From assembly GCA_012518155.1 (NCBI GenBank), contig JAAYTC010000102.1, forward strand, positions 1 to 14,087: a stretch of 14,087 nucleotides of DNA, given 5' to 3'. The notes under the pieces are model-generated. The model saw nothing but the letters and a program-made list of their open reading frames with translations, searched no databases and had not been told where the DNA came from. Of this stretch, positions 8,142 to 14,087 are shown in pieces. This stretch comes from Bacteroidales bacterium. GTDB taxonomy: Bacteria > Bacteroidota > Bacteroidia > Bacteroidales > Dysgonomonadaceae. A program made the translations under genes and the position numbers. The stretch's first letter is position 1; each line of letters opens with the position of its first letter.

Positions 8142-8963
8142 TTACGGAATTATTTGCTGTATCGTGTCGCCTGCTTGAGTTTCAAACCGATTCTCGTCAT
8201 CGGTAGACTCTCCCTCCATCCTTATATCATACAGCTGGATATCAGGGGTTACATTTGTCTCTTTTTGCAGAAAAACAAATCCGTTCACACTCGAGAGGGT
8301 ATCCTCCTCGATGTACTTCGAGGCATTTATCCGGTACTCCCTGTTTTCCGTGATTGGATAGTAGTGATAGAGGGTGGTATCTTTATAGGTTAGCGTGAGT
8401 AACGTCGACAAATGGGAGTTAAAAACCGGGGGGATACCGATTACATTAAATGCGAAATAAAATCGAGGGCCATCCAGTTCAGACGAGATATAGGTGGAGT
8501 CTAAATAAAAGCGAAACCCATTTCGCGCACCGGGTGCTGCAAAAGAGTAATGAGGCGGGATATAAGAACCGGAGTAGGCATACGGATCGTAAACCGGCGG
8601 TGGGGTTTGTTGTGCCAGCCGGGCATCAATCTCTTCTCGGTCTCTCTTTAGGCGCGCCTTCACCGAGTCGTTCATCCTTAAATAGATGTCGATCCGATCG
8701 GAATACCATGACAAAGAGGTATCCCATTGTGCCGATGTTACATCGTGCGCCCTGAAAACCTGATGGATATAGGCCTCTTTTTTATCGGGAGAATTAAAGT
8801 TCTGGTAATCGTTTTCCATGAGGGCTTCTGCCACGTATACATCGTACATCAGCCTCTCCATTTTTTTCCTGTTCAGCACTTCCCTGGGGCGGTTTTGACA
8901 AGAGGCAATCAATATGCTCGCGACCATGAGCATCAAGATATATACAACCCGTTTATATTTCAC
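8142..8963 (-). CDS. DUF4296-type lipoprotein
   Basis: The product is a predicted lipoprotein of unknown function. Starting at GTG 8963 gives 273 residues opening with a classic lipoprotein signal: KYKR, a hydrophobic core, then the lipobox IASC with the lipidated cysteine at residue 22. GTG 8963 overlaps the lspA stop by 11 bases, a normal coupled arrangement. A frame extension to GTG 9011 would overlap lspA by 59 bases and bury the signal, so it is less likely. Residues about 27-105 look like the Bacteroidales DUF4296 domain (NRKKMERLMYDVYVAEALM, then a helical region ending near RIDIYLRMNDSV). A Pro/Tyr-rich linker (about 118-138) and a beta-rich C-terminal part follow. It is the last gene of the dksA-lspA unit. 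Ser at the position after Cys+1 is absent (the sequence after Cys is QNRPRE), so surface export cannot be judged. Confidence 0.85.
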   Translation of the reverse strand: MKYKRVVYILMLMVASILIASCQNRPREVLNRKKMERLMYDVYVAEALMENDYQNFNSPDKKEAYIHQVFRAHDVTSAQWDTSLSWYSDRIDIYLRMNDSVKARLKRDREEIDARLAQQTPPPVYDPYAYSGSYIPPHYSFAAPGARNGFRFYLDSTYISSELDGPRFYFAFNVIGIPPVFNSHLSTLLTLTYKDTTLYHYYPITENREYRINASKYIEEDTLSSVNGFVFLQKETNVTPDIQLYDIRMEGESTDDENRFETQAGDTIQQIIP

Positions 8964-9636
8964 TCGCGTTGCTATTTGCTTTTGCAATTTGTTCTTTCTT
9001 GAGTTTTTCACGCTCCCTTTTCGATAGAAGTGAGTAAGAGAAAGTTTTTCGATAAAAAAGTAAAAGTAGAATAACCCCTACCGTGATGGCAGAATCGGCA
9101 ACATTAAAAATAAAGCGGAAAAAAAGAAACTCATCTCCTCCCACGAATGGCACCCAGTCTGGAAATGTACCACTGAACAGGGGAAAGTAGAGCATGTCGA
9201 CCACCTTCCCGTGCAGCAGTGACGCGTATCCTTCTCCCCACGGTACAAAAGAAGCCACGTGCCCAGGGTAGCTAGCCTCGAAGATCACGCCGTTAAAAAC
9301 ACTGTCCAGGATATTTCCCGAAGCCCCGGCGAGAATCAACGACACGCAAGCAATAAAGCCCGCCTTATAGTTTTGTTGAATCAGCCTGAAAATATAGTAA
9401 CCTATAAACATTACCGCGACAATCCGGAAGAGCGATAAAAACAGTTTCCTCCCGGTTTCAATACCAAACGCCATTCCATTATTTTCCACGAAATATATTT
9501 TAAACCAATCGGTAACGTGGATGGTGTCGTAGAGGCCCATGTGCGTTTTGACCCAGATCTTGGAAAGCTGATCGACAAGCAGCAATGCCACAACAACCGC
9601 TATGGCAAGTATCATTTTACTTTTTTTGCTCTTCAT
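8953..9636 (-). CDS. lspA: Lipoprotein signal peptidase (signal peptidase II)
   Basis: LspA is the inner-membrane aspartic protease that removes signal peptides from diacylglyceryl-modified prolipoproteins. ATG 9636 gives 227 residues with hydrophobic segments at about 8-21, 66-86, 93-107 and 180-196. Conserved family blocks are VDQLSK (21-26), VENNGMAFG (50-58), AGASGNILDS (103-112) and FNVADSAI (177-184); D111 and D181 fit the catalytic dyad. It is longer than the E. coli enzyme (164) because of an insertion between the two aspartates (about 117-172) and a basic C-terminal tail (about 196-227), both usual in Bacteroidales. It lies 31 bases after dksA and overlaps the start of the downstream lipoprotein gene, a possible substrate. 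Globomycin sensitivity would be expected from the family. Confidence 0.96.
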   Translation of the reverse strand: MKSKKSKMILAIAVVVALLLVDQLSKIWVKTHMGLYDTIHVTDWFKIYFVENNGMAFGIETGRKLFLSLFRIVAVMFIGYYIFRLIQQNYKAGFIACVSLILAGASGNILDSVFNGVIFEASYPGHVASFVPWGEGYASLLHGKVVDMLYFPLFSGTFPDWVPFVGGDEFLFFRFIFNVADSAITVGVILLLLFYRKTFSYSLLSKREREKLKKEQIAKANSNASEI

Positions 9637-9639
9637 AAG

Positions 9640-9657
9640 AAAAACCTCGAGATTTTT
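9640..9657 (-). repeat. Near-palindrome between dksA and lspA
   Basis: The minus strand reads AAAAATCTCGAGGTTTTT, an imperfect 18-base palindrome centred on CTCGAG with one T-G mismatch pair. As RNA it could fold into a short A/U-rich stem, immediately before the lspA start and followed by TCTT. It could be a weak attenuator or a protein-binding site, or chance; the stem would be unstable. Confidence 0.35.
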
Positions 9658-9667
9658 TATCGATTTC

Positions 9668-10048
9668 TTATCTCTTTTTCTTCGATTTTGCTTCGATACT
9701 TAGCGTAGCGTGTGGCACAGCACGTAGCCGCTCTTTGGGAATCAGCTTGCCCGTTTCACGGCAAACGCCATAGGTGCCGTTTTCGATACGCACCAGCGCT
9801 GCCTGCAAGTTCTGGATAAACTTCATCTGCCGTTGGGCCAGCCTTCCCGCCTCTTCTTTCGAAAGCGTAGAGGCACCCTCTTCCAGCACTTTGTAGGTAG
9901 GAGAGGTGTCAATTGTATCATTACCGTCGGTATTGGTTACTGCAGCACGATAATTCTCGTACTCCTGACGGGCTACTTGCAATTTCTCATTGATAATTGC
10001 ACGGAATTCTTCTAATTCCACGTCTGAATATCTAGTTTTTTCGCTCAT
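9668..10048 (-). CDS. DksA/TraR-family transcription factor lacking the zinc finger
   Basis: DksA/TraR proteins bind in the secondary channel of RNA polymerase and change promoter response, often together with ppGpp. ATG 10048 gives 126 residues. A long N-terminal helix (about 8-38) and a second helix (about 60-90) form the expected coiled coil, and the turn between them carries acidic residues (DGNDTID, 41-47), which could be the tip that reaches the active site. The C-terminal globular part keeps the family pattern YGVCRETGKLIPKERLRA (93-110) and PHATLSIEA, but only one cysteine (C96) remains of the usual four, so no zinc can be bound in the usual way; TGKLIP replaces the rest of the finger. 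A basic tail KSKKKR ends the protein. It opens the dksA-lspA-lipoprotein unit, behind a long leader. The family is sure; identity with E. coli DksA in function is not. Confidence 0.92.
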   Translation of the reverse strand: MSEKTRYSDVELEEFRAIINEKLQVARQEYENYRAAVTNTDGNDTIDTSPTYKVLEEGASTLSKEEAGRLAQRQMKFIQNLQAALVRIENGTYGVCRETGKLIPKERLRAVPHATLSIEAKSKKKR

Positions 10049-10132
10049 ATAAATAAATATTTATCGGCTGTGTCACTTCTGGAATCAGAGTCAATTAACA
10101 ACAATCCGAGTTTGAACACATTATACTATTCA

Positions 10133-10214
10133 CTAAAATTTGACCCTTTTTTGCCGCGTCAACAGGGTTGTCCCGACGACCGACGGTCAGCTGTAGGCTC
10201 CGTTGTCAAATTCC
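10133..10214 (-). other. Structured leader candidate upstream of dksA
   Basis: The 197-base gap between ileS and dksA probably includes a transcribed leader of about 165 bases. On the minus strand AATTTGAC (10212-10205) and GTCAAATT (10144-10137) are perfect 8-base complements that could close a structure. Inside lie smaller hairpins: GACCGTCGGTC, GGGACAACCC or the competing CAACCCTGTTG, and then the A-rich run GGCAAAAAAGG. I recognise no known RNA family. It could be a regulatory 5' leader, a small RNA with its own promoter, or part of the ileS transcript end. Confidence 0.4.
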
Positions 10215-10219
10215 TCGCG

Positions 10220-10251
10220 CAAAGATACATATAAAACAGATAATTCTCAAT
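10220..10251 (-). promoter_or_regulatory. Bacteroidetes-type promoter for the dksA leader
   Basis: On the minus strand TATCTTTG (10227-10220) matches TAnnTTTG exactly, with ATTG (10251-10248) 20 bases upstream as a -33 box (3 of 4 bases). The -33 box overlaps the ileS stop codon. Transcription would begin near 10213, giving a leader of about 165 bases before dksA. Confidence 0.6.
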
Positions 10252-13200
10252 AGTTTTTATGTATCGCGAGTGTCAACGTGTGGTCGTTAATTTCGATTTC
10301 ATCTTCCAGTGCCTCCTTCACGATGGTCACCTCGTCGGCCAGCACTTGGTTTTTGATGTATTCCACGTTCGCCTCCACCGCTTCGTCGATTACCGGATTG
10401 GAGGTAATCTTAACCACGATTCGGTCCGTGATTTCAAAACCTTTCGTCTTACGCGCGTTTTGTATCCGGTTCACCAGCTCCCGGGCAATTCCCTCTTTGA
10501 GGAGCTCATCGGTTAGCGTGATATCGAGTGCCACGGTAATTCGTCCCTCGTTTCCAACCAGCCATCCCGGCACATCTTCCGACAATATCTCCACGTCGTC
10601 GAGCGTGATCACCGCCTCTTGCCCATCCACCATCAAGGTAAACGAGCCCTCCTTTTCGAGCTGCTGTATATCACTGCCCTCCATCTTCTGGATAACCACA
10701 GCGAGTCGTTTCATTATTTTTCCATACCGGGGCCCTAATTTTTTAAAGTCCGGTTTCACCCGTTTCACCAGCATCTCGTTGGTTGAATCCACGAACACCA
10801 TCTCTTTGACGTTGACTTCGCTTAAAATCAACTGCTCCACCGCTTGGATGGTCTTTTTCTGCGCATCATCCATCACGGGGATCATCATCCTTGAAAGCGG
10901 CTGTCTTACTTTGATGTTGACCTTGCGGCGCAACGAAAGCACGATCGACGAGGCGGCTTGCGCCACGTACATCTGTTCCTCCAGTTGCTTATCGATCATC
11001 ACCCCATCCCATTTGGGGAAGTCGGTCAGGTGTACCGACTCCCGTTTATCATCCCTCGACACCGATACCAGGTCGAGGTACAACCGATCGGCATAAAAGG
11101 GCGAAATCGGGGCCATTAACTTCGCCACGGTAGTCAGGCATTGGTAAAGGGTTTGAAAAGCGGACAATTTATCGTCGGTCATCTCCCCACCCCAAAAACG
11201 CTTGCGGTTTAACCGGACATACCAGTTGCTAAGCTGATCGTTCAAAAAGTCAGCAATCGCGCGGCCTGCTTTCGTGGGTTCGTACGCCTCATACCCCTCG
11301 TCCACCTCCTTAATCAAGGAGTTAAGCATCGAAATAATCCATCGATCGATCTCGGGACGCTGCTCGATAGGGATTTGAGGGTATTGATTCCTGAAATCAT
11401 CCACGTTGGCGTACAGCACGAAAAAGGAGTAGGTGTTATACACCGTCCCGAAAAACTTACGCCGTACCTCTTCCACTCCCTCGATATCGAACTTGAGATT
11501 ATCCCACGGCGACGCGTTGGTAATCATGTACCAGCGTAACGGATCGGAACCATGCTTTTCGATGGTCTGGAAAGGATCCACCGCGTTTCCTAACCGTTTC
11601 GACATCTTGTTGCCGTTCTTATCGAGCACCAACCCGTTCGAAACCACGTTCTTGAAAGCAACGCTCCCCTTCACCATAGCGGCTATGGCATGAAGCGTGT
11701 AGAACCACCCGCGGGTCTGATCTACCCCCTCCGCGATAAAATCGGCCGGGAACACTTTTCGGAACTTCTCTTCCGAGATGTGTGGGTAAAACACTTGAGC
11801 AAACGGCATCGCTCCACTATCGAACCACACATCGATAAGGTCGAGCTCGCGACGCATTGGCTTGCCACTATCCGACACCAGCACGATATCGTCCACGTAG
11901 GGGCGATGGAGGTCGATTTTGTCATATTCCAGCTCTTTATAGTCGCTCAAGCTCACATCTTTCCACGGGAGTTTTTCCATTACCCCCGCGTCGAGTGCTT
12001 TTTGCATCTCCTCGTACAACTCTTTCACGGAGCCGATGCATTTCTCTTCTTTCCCATCTTCGGTGCGCCAAATTGGCAGGGGTGTGCCCCAGTAGCGGCT
12101 CCGGCTCAGGTTCCAATCCTGTAAGTTCTCCAGCCATTTACCGAAGCGGCCGGTTCCCGTAGATTTTGGTTTCCAATTAATTGTATTGTTGAGCGCGATC
12201 ATCTTATCACGGCAAGCGGTTGCACGAACAAACCAGCTATCCAACGGGTAGTAAAGTACCGGCTTATCGGTGCGCCAACAATGCGGATAGCTGTGCACGT
12301 GTTTCTCGATACGGAACGCCCGATTTTGGAACTTCAGCATCACCGACAGGTCAACGTCGAGCGTGGCATCCGCCGCCGTTAACGAGTCGTCATACTCGTT
12401 TTTCACGTACCGCCCCGCGTACTCGCCGTAGAGTTCCACGTTCACGTAATCCCGCACGAACGTCGGGTCGAGGTCTTCCACCCGAAAAAATTTCCCCGTT
12501 AAATCCACCATGGGACGAACGTTCCCCTCCTTATCGGTCAGCGTGAGCCCGGGCACATCATTCTCTTTCCCTATCTTGGCGTCGTCGGCCCCAAACGTGG
12601 GAGCTGTATGAACAATACCGGTACCATCTTCGGTGGTCACGAAATCGCCGGTAACCACCTTGAACGCGTTGTCGGAGGTTTTTACCCAGGGGATAAGCTG
12701 CTCGTAGCGTATTCCCGCGAGCTCTTCGCCCCTCCACACCTTGTCGATTACGCGGTATGGAATATTTTTATCGCCTGCCCTGTATTCTTCGATCTTCTGC
12801 TCTTCATTTTTCGGGGAGAAGTAGACGTTCAACAAATTTTTCGCGAGTACTACCGTCATCGGTTTCCCCGTGTATTGATTATAGGTTTGCACCGCCACGT
12901 ATTCGATTTTGGGGCCTACCGTCAAGAGCACGTTCGACGGCAGCGTCCAAGGCGTGGTGGTCCATGCCAAGAAAAAGGGTTCCCCAAACTCGGCCCACTC
13001 CGGAAGCGGATCCTTGATCAGAAATTGAGCCGTACAGCTCGTATCTCTCACGTCGCGATAGCACCCGGGCTGGTTAAGCTCGTGCGTGCTTAGGCCGGTG
13101 CCCGCGGCGGGTGAATAGGGTTGTATAGTGTATCCCTTGTACAGGTACCCGTTGCTGTAGAGCTCTTTCAAGAGAAACCAGAGCGTCTCGATATATCGAT

Positions 13201-13663
13201 TGTCATAGGTAATATAGGGATCGCTCATATCTACCCAATACCCCATTTTACGCGTGAGATCTTCCCACTCTCGCGTGTATTTCATCACCTCGGCACGGCA
13301 AGCTTCGTTGTACTCTTCCACCGAAATTTTTTCACCAATATCCTCTTTGGTGATACCGAGTGTTTTTTCCACGCCCAGTTCTACCGGCAGCCCGTGGGTA
13401 TCCCAGCCCGCTTTACGGTGTACCAGGAATCCCTTCATGGTCTTGTAGCGACAAAAAATATCTTTAATAGAGCGTGCGATCACATGGTGGATACCCGGCA
13501 TACCATTCGCCGAAGGAGGCCCCTCGTAAAACACGAACGACGGCTTTCCCTCCCGTATCTCCAAACTTCGTTTGAAAACAGCTTTCTCATCCCACTCTTT
13601 CAACATCTCTTTATTGATTGCCGAGAGGTCTAAATTATTATATTCCGGAAACTTCCTGCTCAT
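10247..13663 (-). CDS. ileS: Isoleucyl-tRNA synthetase, type 2 (eukaryotic-like)
   Basis: IleRS attaches isoleucine to tRNA-Ile and hydrolyses mischarged valine. I start at ATG 13663 (MSRKFPEYNN), giving 1138 residues; TTG 13669 only adds two residues. The length, well above the ~940 of E. coli IleRS, fits the type 2 group. The class I Rossmann fold shows YEGPPSANGMPGIHH (46-60), where the signature HIGH is replaced by GIHH (57-60), and KMSKR (686-690). The CP1 editing domain is present with WTTTPWTLPSN (234-244) and GIVHTAPTFGADD (349-361), and DVWFDSG follows near 611-617. The tRNA-binding helical domain and a long C-terminal region without an evident zinc-finger cysteine cluster complete it. 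It has its own -7 element and appears monocistronic. Type 2 enzymes are associated with mupirocin tolerance; this one's altered signature makes that more likely (inference). Confidence 0.98.
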   Translation of the reverse strand: MSRKFPEYNNLDLSAINKEMLKEWDEKAVFKRSLEIREGKPSFVFYEGPPSANGMPGIHHVIARSIKDIFCRYKTMKGFLVHRKAGWDTHGLPVELGVEKTLGITKEDIGEKISVEEYNEACRAEVMKYTREWEDLTRKMGYWVDMSDPYITYDNRYIETLWFLLKELYSNGYLYKGYTIQPYSPAAGTGLSTHELNQPGCYRDVRDTSCTAQFLIKDPLPEWAEFGEPFFLAWTTTPWTLPSNVLLTVGPKIEYVAVQTYNQYTGKPMTVVLAKNLLNVYFSPKNEEQKIEEYRAGDKNIPYRVIDKVWRGEELAGIRYEQLIPWVKTSDNAFKVVTGDFVTTEDGTGIVHTAPTFGADDAKIGKENDVPGLTLTDKEGNVRPMVDLTGKFFRVEDLDPTFVRDYVNVELYGEYAGRYVKNEYDDSLTAADATLDVDLSVMLKFQNRAFRIEKHVHSYPHCWRTDKPVLYYPLDSWFVRATACRDKMIALNNTINWKPKSTGTGRFGKWLENLQDWNLSRSRYWGTPLPIWRTEDGKEEKCIGSVKELYEEMQKALDAGVMEKLPWKDVSLSDYKELEYDKIDLHRPYVDDIVLVSDSGKPMRRELDLIDVWFDSGAMPFAQVFYPHISEEKFRKVFPADFIAEGVDQTRGWFYTLHAIAAMVKGSVAFKNVVSNGLVLDKNGNKMSKRLGNAVDPFQTIEKHGSDPLRWYMITNASPWDNLKFDIEGVEEVRRKFFGTVYNTYSFFVLYANVDDFRNQYPQIPIEQRPEIDRWIISMLNSLIKEVDEGYEAYEPTKAGRAIADFLNDQLSNWYVRLNRKRFWGGEMTDDKLSAFQTLYQCLTTVAKLMAPISPFYADRLYLDLVSVSRDDKRESVHLTDFPKWDGVMIDKQLEEQMYVAQAASSIVLSLRRKVNIKVRQPLSRMMIPVMDDAQKKTIQAVEQLILSEVNVKEMVFVDSTNEMLVKRVKPDFKKLGPRYGKIMKRLAVVIQKMEGSDIQQLEKEGSFTLMVDGQEAVITLDDVEILSEDVPGWLVGNEGRITVALDITLTDELLKEGIARELVNRIQNARKTKGFEITDRIVVKITSNPVIDEAVEANVEYIKNQVLADEVTIVKEALEDEIEINDHTLTLAIHKNY

Positions 13664-13698
13664 CTGCAATGATTTTAAACCTAATAGAAATTAATTTG

Positions 13699-13706
13699 CA
13701 AAGGTA
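13699..13706 (-). promoter_or_regulatory. -7 promoter element for ileS
   Basis: The minus strand reads TACCTTTG, an exact TAnnTTTG match, 35 bases before ATG 13663. No TTTG-like -33 box is seen at 18-21 bases. The predicted start is near 13692, giving a leader of about 30 bases. Confidence 0.55.
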
Positions 13707-13744
13707 GCAATAAATTAAGAAACGCCGATTGCCGATCAACTAGT

Positions 13745-13776
13745 TTTGTCCGTTTCACGGGAATAATGTAATTTTG
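13745..13776 (+). promoter_or_regulatory. Bacteroidetes-type promoter for the secreted phosphatase-family gene
   Basis: The plus strand has a perfect -33 TTTG (13745-13748), 20 bases, and a perfect -7 TAATTTTG (13769-13776). It is the best promoter match in the window. Transcription would begin near 13783, about 40 bases before ATG 13823. It is divergent from the ileS promoter, with the -7 elements about 60 bases apart. Confidence 0.75.
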
Positions 13777-13822
13777 ACCATCGTAATAGAAAAAAGAACA
13801 CGATAACAATATTCGGTAAAAA

Positions 13823-14087
13823 ATGAAACGGACTCTTTTACAAATATGCCTTATCATGGCAACAATGACCGCCTTATCAGCACAAGAAAAAGAAATCACT
13901 ACCCTACGGGTTGCCTCGTATAACTTGCGAATGGATACCTCATCCGACGGGCTGAACGCTTGGCCCCATCGAAAAGAGATGGTTAAAGGGTTGATCCGGT
14001 TTCACGACCTGGACATTATTGGCACCCAAGAAGGGTTTAAGCACCAGCTCGACGATATTCTCGAGTTGGAGGACTACGAGTACACGG
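13823..14087 (+). CDS. Secreted endonuclease/exonuclease/phosphatase-family protein, 3' end outside window
   Basis: Only the first 88 residues are inside the window. ATG 13823 opens a signal peptide (KR, hydrophobic core about 5-18, LSA then Q at 19-21), so the enzyme is exported. The mature part begins with the hallmark strand of the endonuclease/exonuclease/phosphatase fold: LRVASYNLRMDT, with Asn34 as the expected metal-site asparagine, then DIIGTQEGF with Glu70 as the metal-binding glutamate. The motif AWPHRKEMV between them is typical of Bacteroidales members. This fold hydrolyses phosphodiesters or phosphomonoesters with Mg2+; substrates range from DNA to inositol phosphates and sphingomyelin, and none can be chosen from this fragment. 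It is the only plus-strand gene and has a very good promoter. The catalytic His and Asp near the C-terminus lie beyond the edge. Confidence 0.88.
   Translation, partial: MKRTLLQICLIMATMTALSAQEKEITTLRVASYNLRMDTSSDGLNAWPHRKEMVKGLIRFHDLDIIGTQEGFKHQLDDILELEDYEYT

Noticed and set aside
8964..9011. GTG start extending the DUF4296 lipoprotein into lspA
   Set aside because: It would overlap lspA by 59 bases and hide the lipoprotein signal behind a basic extension; GTG 8963 gives a proper signal.
10053..10064. 12-base AT palindrome ATAAATATTTAT just before dksA
   Set aside because: Simple AT-rich sequence in an AT-rich leader; expected by chance.
10278..11096. Plus-strand 272-codon frame opposite ileS
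   Set aside because: Serine- and threonine-rich antisense shadow of a strongly conserved gene, with no promoter or recognisable domain.
13664..13669. TTG start for ileS two codons upstream
   Set aside because: ATG 13663 gives the usual family N-terminus and nothing favours the TTG.
1..14087. CRISPR, tRNA, IS, phage or defence genes
   Set aside because: Both strands were read; all long coding regions are housekeeping or envelope genes and no repeat arrays or tRNA-like folds were seen.

Overview
The window reads as ordinary chromosome from a member of the Bacteroidetes, most likely order Bacteroidales (possibly the Dysgonomonadaceae/Porphyromonadaceae group; the family is a guess). The evidence is the phylum-type -7 promoter element (TAnnTTTG, several copies, two of them with a well-spaced -33 TTTG/ATTG), the long eukaryotic-like IleRS, the DUF4296 lipoprotein, the Bacteroidales-type OstA-like protein, the one-cysteine DksA/TraR protein and the absence of obvious Shine-Dalgarno sites. 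I see no mobile element, CRISPR array, tRNA, rRNA or phage gene, and no clearly undescribed system.

Layout: nine genes lie on the minus strand and one on the plus strand. Read in the minus direction from the right: ileS (13663-10247); then dksA/TraR, lspA and a DUF4296 lipoprotein (10048-8142); then ppdK (8002-5282), ending at a strong hairpin; then surA-like chaperone/isomerase and OstA/LptA-like protein (5139-2129); then a small tail-anchored protein and mutL (2048 to beyond the left edge). Divergent from ileS, a secreted endonuclease/exonuclease/phosphatase-family protein starts at 13823 and runs off the right edge. Candidate promoters suggest six transcription units.

Themes: dksA-lspA-DUF4296 joins a transcription regulator, the signal peptidase that matures lipoproteins and a lipoprotein. 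surA plus the OstA-like gene is an outer-membrane biogenesis pair (beta-barrel folding and LPS transport), which recalls the surA/lptD neighbourhood of E. coli. mutL is mismatch repair, ppdK is central carbon metabolism and ileS is translation. Three apparent upstream extensions (ileS TTG 13669, OstA TTG 3787, DUF4296 GTG 9011) are probably not the real starts; better starts are given.

Points worth a second look: the IleRS signature HIGH is replaced by GIHH, a swap linked to mupirocin hyper-resistance in type 2 IleRS; the MutL endonuclease motif is degenerate; the dksA gene has a long leader with inverted repeats; the DksA protein has lost its zinc-finger cysteines; and an unrecognised small tail-anchored protein sits just before mutL. 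No gap without a gene exceeds 200 bases.
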